This document shows, piece after piece, positions 25,179 to 34,565 of a stretch of DNA of 64,000 bases (positions are counted from its first letter, which is position 1; every line of letters starts with the position of its first letter). Origin of the DNA: Methanolobus mangrovi (GTDB lineage: Archaea > Halobacteriota > Methanosarcinia > Methanosarcinales > Methanosarcinaceae); the NCBI RefSeq assembly GCF_031312535.1, contig NZ_CP133594.1, forward strand, positions 744,001 through 808,000, written 5' to 3'. The notes under the pieces were generated by a model. That model saw nothing but the letters and a program-made list of their open reading frames with translations, did not search any database and had not been told where the DNA came from. Both the position numbers and the translations under genes were made by a program.

Positions 25179-27926
25179 TCATAGCGTTGTATCAATGTCT
25201 GCTTCTTCCAGAACCTGAGAAAGCTGGTTAAGTATCTCTTCCATCCTGTCTATCTCCTCTCCATATCCAGCCCAGTCGCCTTCAGCAAGATAGTCCTGTG
25301 CTTTGTTGTAATGATCCAGGGCTTGCTGTGCAAGTTCTCGTGCTGTTCCTGGTATATATGGCTGGCCAGTTTCGTCCTGCACATCGATTCTGCCTTCAAC
25401 AAGCATTTGCAGTGATTCCTGCAGATCCTCAGCCATAACAACCTTCTGTCCTGATGAAACCACAACTCTCCTGAGTTCAGGTATCTCGGACTCTTCGGCA
25501 CTTATGAATATAGGCTCGGTGTACAATATCGAATTACCAATCGGTACCACCAGCAAATTACCCCTTATGACCCGGGAACCTGTCTGGCCCCAGAGCGTCA
25601 GCTGTTCGGAAATATCCGGGTCCTGATCTATCCTGGATTCAATCTGGGTAGGTCCGTATATCAGTTCTCCTTTTGGCAGTTCATAATGTTTGATCTCACC
25701 GTAATTCGGCTCATCACATCTGGCTGCGATCCAGGCGATCATATTCTCCCTGTTTCGGGGTGTGAAGGGCTGCAGTAATACATATTCCAGTCCGCCACCG
25801 TTAGGGAGTTTTGTGATCATGTAATAGGGTTCCATTTCAATACTACTTCCGCGGTAGACCTCATTTGGAATTTCCCATGCATCCTCTTTGTTATAAAAAG
25901 TCTCAGCATCTGTCATGTGATAGTTCTCGTACAGGTCCATCTGAACCTTAAAGAAATCCTTTGGATAGCGGATATGCTCCTTCAGGCCTTCAGGCATCTC
26001 ACTGAAAGGTTTGAACAGGTCTGGGAATATCTTTGAATACGTATTTACCACAGGTTCATCTTCCATAACATAGAAGTCAACAGTCCCATCATAGGCATCT
26101 ACAACAACTTTGACGGAATTTCGGATATAGTTGATATCATAGAATTTAGTCCCGTAGTAGCTTTCAGAATATGGATACTTATCAGCCGTAGTATAGGCAT
26201 CTATTATCCAGTACACTTTTCCGTCAGAGATCACAGGATACGGGTCACTGTCATACTTAAGGAACGGAGCTATCATTTGTGCTCTTTCTTCGATCTGTTG
26301 ATGATACATCAAACGTGAACTATCATCTACATATTCACTCAGGATGAATTTAGATTCGCCAAAAGTGAATGCAAAGATCAGTCTTTTAACAAACGAATCG
26401 AGAACTATTCCACTTTTACCTTCATATTGTGTGAATACGTTCTGTCCTCCCTTTGGGTAGTCGAATTCTTCTTTTCCTGAATCTGCTATTTTATAGTCAT
26501 TTGTGACCTCTCCATAATAGATCCGGGGATTATCAACATCGAATTCACCTGTCGGCGGGATATCCTGCAAAACAAATTCAGGTCTGCCATCACTTGTCTT
26601 GGTACTTACCGGATTCATCACAATTCCAAAACCATGGGTATAGACCAGACGTTCATTTACCCATGTTTTAGCTTCAGGTGCCAGTTGCATGGTATCCAGT
26701 TCCCTGGCTGATATCATGTATTGTTTATAGCCGTCGTCCATCTGGTACCTGTCAGTGTCAACATCATTGAACGTATAATATGTTCTGATCTGCTGGAGTT
26801 GCTTGTAGGTTTGCTCAAGAGCTCGCCGGTCCCATATTCTTATGTTCTCAGTAATCTGGGTATTATTTTCCAGTTCTGACAGGGTCAGATCAGTATTGGC
26901 TTGGAAAGGTCTTTCTTCAATATCCGATAGGCCAAAGGCCATTCTTGTATAATTTATGTTATATTCCAGATACGGTTTTTCCAGCTGGATCTCAGTGGGT
27001 TCCACTTTGAACTGCTGGTAAACATCCGGTACAAAAGAGCTGCCCATGATAAACAATATTAACAGAACTATACTGGCGATTGGTATCTTTATGTTCTTCA
27101 GTTTTACATTTGCCAGTAAAGCAACAGCAGTCAGGAATGATAATATTGTAAGTATATTGAATATTGGAAGTCTTACATGAACATCCGTGTAGCCTGCACC
27201 TGATACTACTCCCTGCTGTGAGAACAATATCTCATATCTGTTGAGGAAAAATCCGAAAGCAATTAATGCAAACAGAAATGCAAGCAATGTTGATATGTGG
27301 ATAAGGACCTTAACGGGCAGGTCATCCAGTATATCCTTTACACTATTTGTCGGATACAGGAAGTAAGAAGATTCAATATTGTCCGTTTCAACTGTTTTTG
27401 ATCTGAATATGGGTTCAAGTCTGATCATGTAGAGGATCAGGACCATTATGAGTGAAATAACGGTGAGTATCAGGAATACGCCCCTTATCATATGAATGAA
27501 CGGGAGCTGAAATACATAGAACCCTACGTCATTCATTAGAATAGGGTCAGTTATTCCAAACGATGTGCTATTCAGATAAAGGAGAATTGTTCTCCAGTTG
27601 CTGCTGAATGCCAGCCCGAAAATGAATGAGAATGCTGCGATTACTATTAAAACAACCTGAGAATCTATCTTATCATATGTGAGTTTCCTCTCAGCAAGTA
27701 TCTTACTGATGGAATTACCTGCAAACTTTGCATTTATGTAAAGGAAGGCAAAAGCAAGTATGAATCCAGGTATGATCGCAATTAATTTCCATTGTAATAT
27801 TGTTGTGAACACGGACGTATATCCGATCATATCAAACCACAGATAATCAGTATAAATTCCCACAAGGGGTCCTATACCCAAAAAAAGTGCCAGAATTAAA
27901 AAGAAAATTATTCTTATATCTCTCAT
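25179..27926 (-). CDS. UPF0182 family integral membrane protein
   Basis: A 915-residue protein. The N-terminal third (about 1-300) has seven or so membrane helices, beginning RIIFFLILALFLGIGPLVGIYTDYLWFDMIGY, a UPF0182 signature. A large extracytoplasmic domain follows, containing RIWDRRALEQTYKQLQQIR, YTHGFGIVMNPV and the C-terminal ALDHYNKAQDYLAEGDWAGYG. The length is normal for the family. The function is unknown despite its wide occurrence in bacteria and methanogens. GGGGT precedes the start, and a 55-codon lipoprotein-like reading frame lies 10 nt upstream on the same strand. Confidence 0.92.
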   Translation of the reverse strand: MRDIRIIFFLILALFLGIGPLVGIYTDYLWFDMIGYTSVFTTILQWKLIAIIPGFILAFAFLYINAKFAGNSISKILAERKLTYDKIDSQVVLIVIAAFSFIFGLAFSSNWRTILLYLNSTSFGITDPILMNDVGFYVFQLPFIHMIRGVFLILTVISLIMVLILYMIRLEPIFRSKTVETDNIESSYFLYPTNSVKDILDDLPVKVLIHISTLLAFLFALIAFGFFLNRYEILFSQQGVVSGAGYTDVHVRLPIFNILTILSFLTAVALLANVKLKNIKIPIASIVLLILFIMGSSFVPDVYQQFKVEPTEIQLEKPYLEYNINYTRMAFGLSDIEERPFQANTDLTLSELENNTQITENIRIWDRRALEQTYKQLQQIRTYYTFNDVDTDRYQMDDGYKQYMISARELDTMQLAPEAKTWVNERLVYTHGFGIVMNPVSTKTSDGRPEFVLQDIPPTGEFDVDNPRIYYGEVTNDYKIADSGKEEFDYPKGGQNVFTQYEGKSGIVLDSFVKRLIFAFTFGESKFILSEYVDDSSRLMYHQQIEERAQMIAPFLKYDSDPYPVISDGKVYWIIDAYTTADKYPYSESYYGTKFYDINYIRNSVKVVVDAYDGTVDFYVMEDEPVVNTYSKIFPDLFKPFSEMPEGLKEHIRYPKDFFKVQMDLYENYHMTDAETFYNKEDAWEIPNEVYRGSSIEMEPYYMITKLPNGGGLEYVLLQPFTPRNRENMIAWIAARCDEPNYGEIKHYELPKGELIYGPTQIESRIDQDPDISEQLTLWGQTGSRVIRGNLLVVPIGNSILYTEPIFISAEESEIPELRRVVVSSGQKVVMAEDLQESLQMLVEGRIDVQDETGQPYIPGTARELAQQALDHYNKAQDYLAEGDWAGYGEEIDRMEEILNQLSQVLEEADIDTTL

Positions 27927-27936
27927 AACATACCCC

Positions 27937-28104
27937 TTATTTTAGTGTTCTATCAAAGAATGTAACCATCTGCCAGTAGGCATCTTCGGCTTCGAAACTA
28001 TGTGATAACTCTATTCTCCAGCATGAGTCCATGTGGCTGTTTCTTGTGCAACCCGATAACCTAACAAAAACTATTATTAACAGACAAAGAAGTGAATATT
28101 TCAT
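27937..28104 (-). pseudogene. 55-codon lipoprotein-like frame, probable internally deleted secreted hydrolase
   Basis: An uninterrupted frame starts after GGGG and encodes a lipoprotein signal peptide MKYSLLCLLIIVFVRLSGC, where LSGC is the lipobox. After about 15 further residues it ends SFEAEDAYWQMVTFFDRTLK. That ending resembles the C-terminus of dienelactone-hydrolase/prolyl-oligopeptidase enzymes, where a His loop is followed by a helix and a FFDxxL finish. The whole catalytic core is missing. The simplest reading is an in-frame deletion joining the signal peptide to the tail; a real short lipoprotein is the alternative. It lies 10 nt upstream of the UPF0182 start and may now act as a leader. 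Confidence 0.55.
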
Positions 28105-28153
28105 TTAAACCCCAATTAAAATATACAATACTATCTTATTTCTATAATGCGCC

Positions 28154-28165
28154 TGCCTATAGGCA
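28154..28165. promoter_or_regulatory. Perfect 12-bp palindrome upstream of the UPF0182 unit
   Basis: TGCCTATAGGCA lies about 50 bp upstream of the short lipoprotein frame and about 70 bp beyond the stop of DUF1724 paralog 2. There is a T-tract on neither correct side for a terminator of paralog 2, so an operator is more likely. The rest of 28105-28236 is A/T-rich and empty. Confidence 0.35.
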
Positions 28166-28236
28166 AAAATAGAGTCATTTTTAGCAAGTGCTATTTGAAT
28201 AATTTATTAAAGTACTGAATAGAATACAGTAGATAC

Positions 28237-29025
28237 CTATATTTTATCTATTGGCACAGCATTTTTTAAATAATGATCAAAAAGCTCTTTTCCCCATTTG
28301 AGTGCCAGGGGGCTACTGGAAACCAAATAATTATGGTCGTAATCACCATTTTTATCCAGGAATCTGATCATAAAAGAATATTCATTGTAGCCAAATGACA
28401 TGAAACGCATTTCTCCGGGATACAAATACAATTTGTTGAGGCTGCTATTCAGCAAACTCCTGAAATCATCATCTGCTTCCTCTCTTATTTTAGAAAGGAG
28501 CTCTGAAGAAACTACCATACAAAGCTTCACCCCATTTTCCTTGAAATCTGCAAGTACTGATGGAAATGTAGGGAATAAGAATGCAGTGACAGATGTTTGG
28601 TAATTTGATATTTTAGCTTTTTGAAGGACAGGTTTATTTGGTTCGGAGATCTCTGTCACAGGTACGCTTTCAGCCAGAGTATATGGTGCAAGTTCCCCTA
28701 TTCTCTTTAAGAGATGTGGCGGAATAAAATCAAGGTCATGAGTCCCCAAGAAATCTAAATTACCTTCAAAGACATCAGTGATACCTAATAAAGGAACCAT
28801 CTCATTAACAATGAGCTTTCCAATATTTGTTAATTCGTATTTGTCGTTCGCACCGGTGATAAGGTGATGATTTTCCAGAATCCTGATCTGTGGCAGCAAT
28901 GCAGCTCTTGTTGTATCCAGTGACATGAGAATGAACTCCATTTCTCTGGGTCCGTTCTGCAACAATAAAAGCACATTCTTTCTTTTCTCAGAGGAAAACA
29001 TGACATCGGTCAAACTTTTAGACAT
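28237..29025 (-). CDS. DUF1724 winged-helix regulator (Msr-like), paralog 2
   Basis: A 262-residue regulator with the same architecture as the 23388 gene: winged helix (SEKRKNVLLLLQNGPREMEF, TTRAALLPQIRILEN), the conserved GTHDLDFIPPHLLKRIGEL hinge, and a DUF1724 C-terminal domain ending GKELFDHYLKNAVPI. ATG at 29025 with GAGGAT upstream is preferred over GTG at 29034. It is followed by paralog 3 in the genome (103-113 bp upstream on this strand), probably a tandem duplication. The ligand and targets are unknown. Confidence 0.87.
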   Translation of the reverse strand: MSKSLTDVMFSSEKRKNVLLLLQNGPREMEFILMSLDTTRAALLPQIRILENHHLITGANDKYELTNIGKLIVNEMVPLLGITDVFEGNLDFLGTHDLDFIPPHLLKRIGELAPYTLAESVPVTEISEPNKPVLQKAKISNYQTSVTAFLFPTFPSVLADFKENGVKLCMVVSSELLSKIREEADDDFRSLLNSSLNKLYLYPGEMRFMSFGYNEYSFMIRFLDKNGDYDHNYLVSSSPLALKWGKELFDHYLKNAVPIDKI

Positions 29026-29137
29026 ATGGGACACATCCTCTTATAATCAGATTACGTTTACAACCTCTCTAATTGCAAATTTAGTATTTGACTTATAACT
29101 AATTGTCCACATGTGTGATGATTATTCAAAAACAATA

Positions 29138-29923
29138 TTATGGTTCTGCTATCAAGGTTGCATCCTTCAGATAATAATCAAAAAGGTCTTTGCCCCACTG
29201 AAGTGCTTTTGGATCTGAAAAGAATAGCTGTTTATTATCATATTCGTTGTCTTTTGATAACAGCCTTAAGATTAGATGATAATCACTTAATGCAAAAGAT
29301 CCGATTTTAATATCTTGTTCATACAAATAAAATTTGATGTTTTCATGCATTAGATGGTTTTTTAAATCATCATAATATTCAGTTTTTATTTTTCTTAGCA
29401 GTTCTTTTGTAATTATAATAGATACATCTATATTATTATCAATAAACTTATATACTGTAGGGGGGAAACTTGGATGCATAAAAGTGAATATGAAATACAA
29501 TGAACCGGAGCTGTGTGCCTGTTCAATAAAATCCTTGTTGATTTCATACATACTTACCAAACTGGGACTTATAATTTCAGCATTTTTGTTCTCATTTAAC
29601 CTTTTTAAAAGATAAGGTGGAATGAAATCAAGGTTATGAGTGCCCCAATAATCAATATCAATGTCCAGGAAATCAATAGTATCCAATAAAGGAGTCATTT
29701 TATCAACTATTAGTTCCCCAATAGTTGTCAATTCATAAGTATCGTTATAATGAGTGACAAGATAATTATCTTGCAGAATTTTAGTTTGAGGAAGTAACGC
29801 CTGCCTTGTTGTTTTCAGGGTTTTTAGAAGTGTTTCCATTTTCTTTGGTTCTTCCTGTAACATTATCAACATATTTTTTCTTTTTTGAGACTTGAATAAC
29901 ACATCGAGTAAACTTTTTTTCAT
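29138..29923 (-). CDS. DUF1724 winged-helix regulator (Msr-like), paralog 3
   Basis: A 261-residue third paralog: MKKSLLDVLFKSQKRKNMLIML, TTRQALLPQTKILQD, YWGTHNLDFIPPYLLKRL and the C-terminal GKDLFDYYLKDATLI. It is closer to paralog 1 in the N-terminal half (both have the TTRQALLPQ recognition helix and the DYWGT hinge). The start at 29923 is supported by GGATGGT upstream; the frame stays open to 29935. Three copies in 6.5 kb suggest local expansion with divergence of the C-terminal sensing domain. Confidence 0.87.
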   Translation of the reverse strand: MKKSLLDVLFKSQKRKNMLIMLQEEPKKMETLLKTLKTTRQALLPQTKILQDNYLVTHYNDTYELTTIGELIVDKMTPLLDTIDFLDIDIDYWGTHNLDFIPPYLLKRLNENKNAEIISPSLVSMYEINKDFIEQAHSSGSLYFIFTFMHPSFPPTVYKFIDNNIDVSIIITKELLRKIKTEYYDDLKNHLMHENIKFYLYEQDIKIGSFALSDYHLILRLLSKDNEYDNKQLFFSDPKALQWGKDLFDYYLKDATLIAEP

Positions 29924-30085
29924 TTTAAAAACCATCCAACATATTAAATCACGTTATTGGACTATATAAGTAAATTGGAAAATATGGGTGCAGAATCTTC
30001 AAAAATCTTCAAAACTGAATCATATCATGTTAGATCATCAAATTATATTTTGTTCCAGTCTATTTCCTTTAGAATTTGGGAGAGA

Positions 30086-30093
30086 TATTTATA
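30086..30093 (+). promoter_or_regulatory. TATA box of the MFS gene; near-leaderless transcript
   Basis: TATTTATA is 27-34 bp upstream of the ATG at 30120, so initiation should fall within about 5 nt of the start codon. No ribosome-binding site precedes the ATG, which fits a leaderless mRNA. Confidence 0.45.
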
Positions 30094-30119
30094 CTATGGA
30101 AAATAAATGAATATAGTAA

Positions 30120-31460
30120 ATGACTCCAAATCCGGTATCTTCTGGAGTTACAGAGGGAAAGGCACTTTTTCCTTTATACACGATCACTTTCATAGGTACA
30201 CTGGGATTTGGAATTATCCTTACATTCCTCATATTTCTTGTAACGGACTTTGGTGGTAATGCACTGATATATGGTCTGCTTGTTTCAACCTATCCTGCTT
30301 TTCAATTGATTGGTGCTCCAATCCTTGGGAAATGGTCTGATATTTACGGGAGAAAAAAGATCCTGCTATTAAGCCAGATAGGAACGATGGTTGCCTGGTT
30401 CATCTTTCTTGTTGCTCTTTTCCTGCCGATAACTTCACTAATATCAATTAAGTCCGATCTACTTGGGATGTTCACTGTTACACTTCCTCTGCTAGTCCTT
30501 TTCTTTGCCAGGGCACTTGACGGGATAACCGGTGGAAATGTATCCGTGGCAAATGCATATTTAGCTGATGTAACGCCGGAAAAGGAAAGGAACAAGAACT
30601 TTGGCAGAATGTCTGTAGCGTCAAATCTGGGTTATGTAGCAGGTCCTGCGCTTGCCGGTATTCTGGGTGTGACAATCTATGGAGAACTGATCCCGGTTTC
30701 AGCAGCTTTTCTTATATCCGTCGCTGGCACTATCATCGTAATTATTCTTTTACCTGAGACCCGGACCTGTAGTATTAAGGAATACCCAAAAACAGGTATA
30801 AGAAAAATCCTGGGACAGGAACATAAAGAGTGTTATCAGGTGGAAGGTGCACAGAAGATATCCCTGAAAGAGATATTCATGCTGGACTATATACCCTTCA
30901 TGCTGGCACTGTACTTTTTGATATTTTTGGGTTTCAATGTATATTACACTGCATTCCCTGTCTTTGCCGTTGATGTTCTTAAATGGAATCCGGCACAACT
31001 GGGTATTTACTTTTCTATTATCAGTGCAATGATGGCTTTTGTGCAGGGTCCAATTCTGGGAAAGCTGGCAAAGATATATCCTGAATCCATTCTGATAATA
31101 GCAGGATGTTTTGTTCTTGGGTTGCAGTTCATACTGATCGCCACCGGAAACCTGCTGATGATCTATCTTGCAGGAGTATTCTTTGCATTTGGTAACGGCA
31201 TCATGTGGCCATCGATCCTGTCCATGCTCTCTAAATTTGCAGGAACTGTCTATCAGGGTTCTGTACAGGGTTTTGCTATGAGTGGCGGTAGTCTGGCAAG
31301 TATCATCGGACTACTTGGAGGAGGACTACTATATACGCAATTAAAAGCAAGCTCTTTCCTTATTGCCGGTGCAATAATATATCTGGTATTTTTACTCTCC
31401 TTCAGGTTGATAAAAGCCGAAAAGAGCAGGATGAATAAGAATGATTGGGACTTAAACTGA
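30120..31460 (+). CDS. MFS transporter, TetA/drug:H+ antiporter-like
   Basis: A 446-residue major facilitator protein with 12 predicted membrane helices. The loop 2-3 motif GKWSDIYGRKKILLLSQ is the MFS motif A, and LADVTPEKERNKNFG and GYVAGPALAGILG are typical of the TetA/DHA1 group. A cytoplasmic loop (about 215-250) separates the two six-helix halves. The substrate is unknown; efflux of a small hydrophobic compound is plausible. It is convergent with the pentapeptide-repeat gene. Confidence 0.9.
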   Translation: MTPNPVSSGVTEGKALFPLYTITFIGTLGFGIILTFLIFLVTDFGGNALIYGLLVSTYPAFQLIGAPILGKWSDIYGRKKILLLSQIGTMVAWFIFLVALFLPITSLISIKSDLLGMFTVTLPLLVLFFARALDGITGGNVSVANAYLADVTPEKERNKNFGRMSVASNLGYVAGPALAGILGVTIYGELIPVSAAFLISVAGTIIVIILLPETRTCSIKEYPKTGIRKILGQEHKECYQVEGAQKISLKEIFMLDYIPFMLALYFLIFLGFNVYYTAFPVFAVDVLKWNPAQLGIYFSIISAMMAFVQGPILGKLAKIYPESILIIAGCFVLGLQFILIATGNLLMIYLAGVFFAFGNGIMWPSILSMLSKFAGTVYQGSVQGFAMSGGSLASIIGLLGGGLLYTQLKASSFLIAGAIIYLVFLLSFRLIKAEKSRMNKNDWDLN

Positions 31461-31532
31461 AAGACAAAATATAGTCCTTTAAACGCTACATGCAGGAAAA
31501 AAGAAGCCGCAAAGTTCTATTTACCAGTTTGA

Positions 31533-32051
31533 TTATTCTATTTCAATATCAAAGACATTCAAAAGAGCAATCACTTCAGGAATAGAGAACTTAGTCTTTT
31601 TCAGGAGATTATTATTCGGGTCTATATCGTAGTTCTTTGCATTCCTGAATGATGTGAAGCTCAGGTTTGTATTCCTAAAGAGACTGTTCATTAGATCAGA
31701 GCCTTCAAAATTTGCGTTTTTAAGGTTTGTATTCATAAAATCACAGTCATAAACCTGGCAATTTATAAAATCAGTATTCTCCAGATTTATATCTGAAAAT
31801 ATTGAATAGGATAGAAAAGAGTCTTCAAATCCGATTGTAAATATAAAATCATTGCATTTTGAAAAGTCCAGGCCCTGAATTTTGCAGTTCCTGAACCTTA
31901 CATCCTGAAATCTTGTGTTATTCAAATCTACATTTGGCAAATTGCAGTTTTCAAAATTACAATCAATGAACTTTGAATTTTTAAAGGATATACCTGTAAA
32001 ATTGGTGTTCTCAAAAGATTCTCCTTCAAACTCTTCATCCTGGTATTCCAT
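31533..32051 (-). CDS. Pentapeptide-repeat protein
   Basis: A 172-residue protein built almost entirely of A(D/N)LxX-type repeats, here mostly with F or L in the central position (FENTNFTGISFKNSKFIDC, NFENCNLPNVDLNNTRFQD). They should fold as a right-handed quadrilateral beta-helix. A short irregular stretch (about 65-85) interrupts the coils, and the C-terminus is a helix (SIPEVIALLNVFDIEIE). Qnr/McbG-like members protect DNA gyrase, but most members have no known role. It is 41 nt downstream of the H+-ATPase gene and probably in its operon. Confidence 0.88.
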   Translation of the reverse strand: MEYQDEEFEGESFENTNFTGISFKNSKFIDCNFENCNLPNVDLNNTRFQDVRFRNCKIQGLDFSKCNDFIFTIGFEDSFLSYSIFSDINLENTDFINCQVYDCDFMNTNLKNANFEGSDLMNSLFRNTNLSFTSFRNAKNYDIDPNNNLLKKTKFSIPEVIALLNVFDIEIE

Positions 32052-32092
32052 ATTCTATAACAGTTGTTTCTATCTAATATAGTTTTTTTATC

Positions 32093-34543
32093 TCATCTAT
32101 GGAAAATCAAGCCGCTATGATTCAACAGGTCATATAATCTCACTTTTATGAGGTCAGTTACAACAAAAGCCACCAATGCATACAGCCAGACAAAACCTGC
32201 AAGTTTCCATCCAATTGGCGATATGTAGAAACCATAGACCACAACAAGAGTCGCTAGCAGTTTCGTACCGATGGTTGACCAGAAGAGAATTCCACTTGGT
32301 CTTATGGACCAGAAGGGACCACGGGTACGGGCAAGGAATATTGTAAGATGCCCGGCAACTGCAAGTTTAAGGAATATGAAAGATTGCAAAACATTCTGGT
32401 CCAGATTCAGCACATGCAGTCCGATATAAAAGACTATGAATGAAGATATAACGCCTATAATTCCCAAAAATGTTGCCATACTGAGAACTTCTCTGATATT
32501 CCACTTTTCAGGGATATTGGAGTATTTCACATTATCGTATGCAATAGCCATGATTGGTGCATCATTGAACAGGGCAAGCAATACTATCATGATAGCGGTC
32601 ACCGGATAAAAATTGAAAGCCACAATGGAAATTGCAATAAAGAAGAGTACACGCACAGTTTCGGCTATGCGATAAATCGAGTAACTCTTCATGCGCTGGA
32701 AAATTTTCCGGCTCTCTTTAATTGCATCAATGATAGTTGAAAGTCCGGGAGCTGTGAACACGATATCAGCAGCTGATCTTGCTGCATCCGTAGCCCCGGC
32801 AACTGCAATACCCGCATCAGCTTTTTTAAGAGCAGGAGCGTCATTAACCCCATCTCCTGTCATACCGACAATATGTCCTTCTTCCTGAAGGAGTTCCACT
32901 ATCCTGTACTTATGTTCCGGGAAAACCTGAGCAAAACCATCAGACCTTTCAACAATCTCTTGTGCTTGAAGATCAGTTTTATCCTCAAGCTCTGAGGCAG
33001 TAATGATGTTTGTATCCATACCGATTTGTTGTGCAATCTCCTTTGCAATTGCAACATGGTCACCCGTAACCATTTTGATGTCAACACCCATGGACACAGC
33101 CGTGTCTATGGTCTGTGCTGAGTCGTCGTGTGGCGGGTCATACAGGCCAATAAGTCCTACAAAACTGCATACTCCCATCTCCTCACACCTTGCAACTCCC
33201 AGAGCACGATATCCCCTGGAAGCAAGAACATTTACTTTCTCATCTACTTCTTCTTTGATAGCCTCCTTATTTACTGTCATTTCAAGGATGACCTGTGGTG
33301 CTCCCTTAGCAATCTTAAATTGCCTGCCATCCGGACTTTTAATGCTGGCTTCAGTGTGCTTTATAACAGGGTCGAATGGTTTGAAATCTGCCGTTTCATA
33401 AGCATCAAGCTTTTTATCCATATTTTCCATGGTTTTTATCTTTTTCAGGATAGCATTATCTATGGGATCATTATCCTCTTCTCTGGAAGCCAGAGCACTG
33501 TAGACCAGAAGATCCTCTTCAGTGAAATCAGCAAAGGGTATAAGTTCTGATAATGTCAGCTCGTTCTTTGTTATTGTGCCGGTCTTATCCGAACAAAGTA
33601 CATCCATACCTGCCATTTCTTCAATAGAAACAAGTTTACTTACAATCGCACCTTTTCCTGCAAGATTGGTTGCACCCACAGCCATGGAAACTGAAAGGAC
33701 TGCAGGTAATGCTGCAGGTATTGCAGCAACCACCAGGACAAGGGCGAACTGCAACGTTTCTACAAGACTTTCCTTTCGGAAGATAGCAACAATGAAAACT
33801 ATAGCAACCAGTACGGCAGCCAGAAAGATGAGGTAGTCACCAATTTTGATAATAGCTTTCTGGAAATGGCTCTGGGTCTTAACATCCGCCAGCAGTCTGG
33901 TGGTCTTGCCAAAGAACGTATCCATTCCAGTGGCAAACACAAGGGCACTCATTTCACCTTTCTGGATAACAGAACCGGAATATGCAATGTCATTTGAAGC
34001 TTTATCCGCTGGCAGGGATTCTCCTGTTAGTGCGGATTCATCAACCTGCAGGTAATCGCCTTCAACAAGTTTCAGATCAGCCGGTACAATGTCACCCGAG
34101 CGTACGCGGATCATGTCCCCTGGGACAAGTTCCCTGGCAGGTATCACATTCCATTGCCCATTACGCAACACTCTGGCCTGTAAAGCCATTTTACTTTTTA
34201 GCAACTCAATAGCATTATCAGCCTTATTTTCCTGCCAGAAACCTACTACACCGTTAAGAATCAGTAAAAGTGAAATAATGATAAAATCTTCCCAACGCTG
34301 TATGATTGCCGAAAGTATGGCAGCTATCTCGATCATCCAGGGAATTGGACCCCAAAAATACCCTATGAATTTTATGAAAGGACTTGTTTTCTTTTCAATA
34401 AGCTCATTATAGCCATATTGTTGTAGTCGTTCACTTACTTCAGCATCAGAAATACCCTGCATACCGGAATCAAGTCTGGCAAATAGTTCATCAGCGCTCA
34501 ATTCTTTCGCGTTCTCAATCTTTGACGAAGAAGTTTCATTCAT
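32093..34543 (-). CDS. P3A-type plasma-membrane H+-ATPase
   Basis: An 816-residue P-type ATPase of the plant/fungal proton-pump class. It shows the actuator motif ALTGESLPA, the TM4 motif AAIPAALPAVLSVSMAVGA, the phosphorylation site CSDKTGTITKNELTL, the KGAPQ nucleotide loop and the hinge MTGDGVNDAPALKKADAGIAV. The TM5-TM6 region matches proton pumps of methanogens. It lacks the long autoinhibitory C-terminus of eukaryotic enzymes. It would export protons at the cost of ATP, useful against acid stress or for charge balance. It is second in a likely three-gene unit with a single-pass small protein in front and a pentapeptide protein behind. Confidence 0.94.
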   Translation of the reverse strand: MNETSSSKIENAKELSADELFARLDSGMQGISDAEVSERLQQYGYNELIEKKTSPFIKFIGYFWGPIPWMIEIAAILSAIIQRWEDFIIISLLLILNGVVGFWQENKADNAIELLKSKMALQARVLRNGQWNVIPARELVPGDMIRVRSGDIVPADLKLVEGDYLQVDESALTGESLPADKASNDIAYSGSVIQKGEMSALVFATGMDTFFGKTTRLLADVKTQSHFQKAIIKIGDYLIFLAAVLVAIVFIVAIFRKESLVETLQFALVLVVAAIPAALPAVLSVSMAVGATNLAGKGAIVSKLVSIEEMAGMDVLCSDKTGTITKNELTLSELIPFADFTEEDLLVYSALASREEDNDPIDNAILKKIKTMENMDKKLDAYETADFKPFDPVIKHTEASIKSPDGRQFKIAKGAPQVILEMTVNKEAIKEEVDEKVNVLASRGYRALGVARCEEMGVCSFVGLIGLYDPPHDDSAQTIDTAVSMGVDIKMVTGDHVAIAKEIAQQIGMDTNIITASELEDKTDLQAQEIVERSDGFAQVFPEHKYRIVELLQEEGHIVGMTGDGVNDAPALKKADAGIAVAGATDAARSAADIVFTAPGLSTIIDAIKESRKIFQRMKSYSIYRIAETVRVLFFIAISIVAFNFYPVTAIMIVLLALFNDAPIMAIAYDNVKYSNIPEKWNIREVLSMATFLGIIGVISSFIVFYIGLHVLNLDQNVLQSFIFLKLAVAGHLTIFLARTRGPFWSIRPSGILFWSTIGTKLLATLVVVYGFYISPIGWKLAGFVWLYALVAFVVTDLIKVRLYDLLNHSGLIFHR

Positions 34544-34565
34544 ATCATGTATCCCTCATGGAAAC

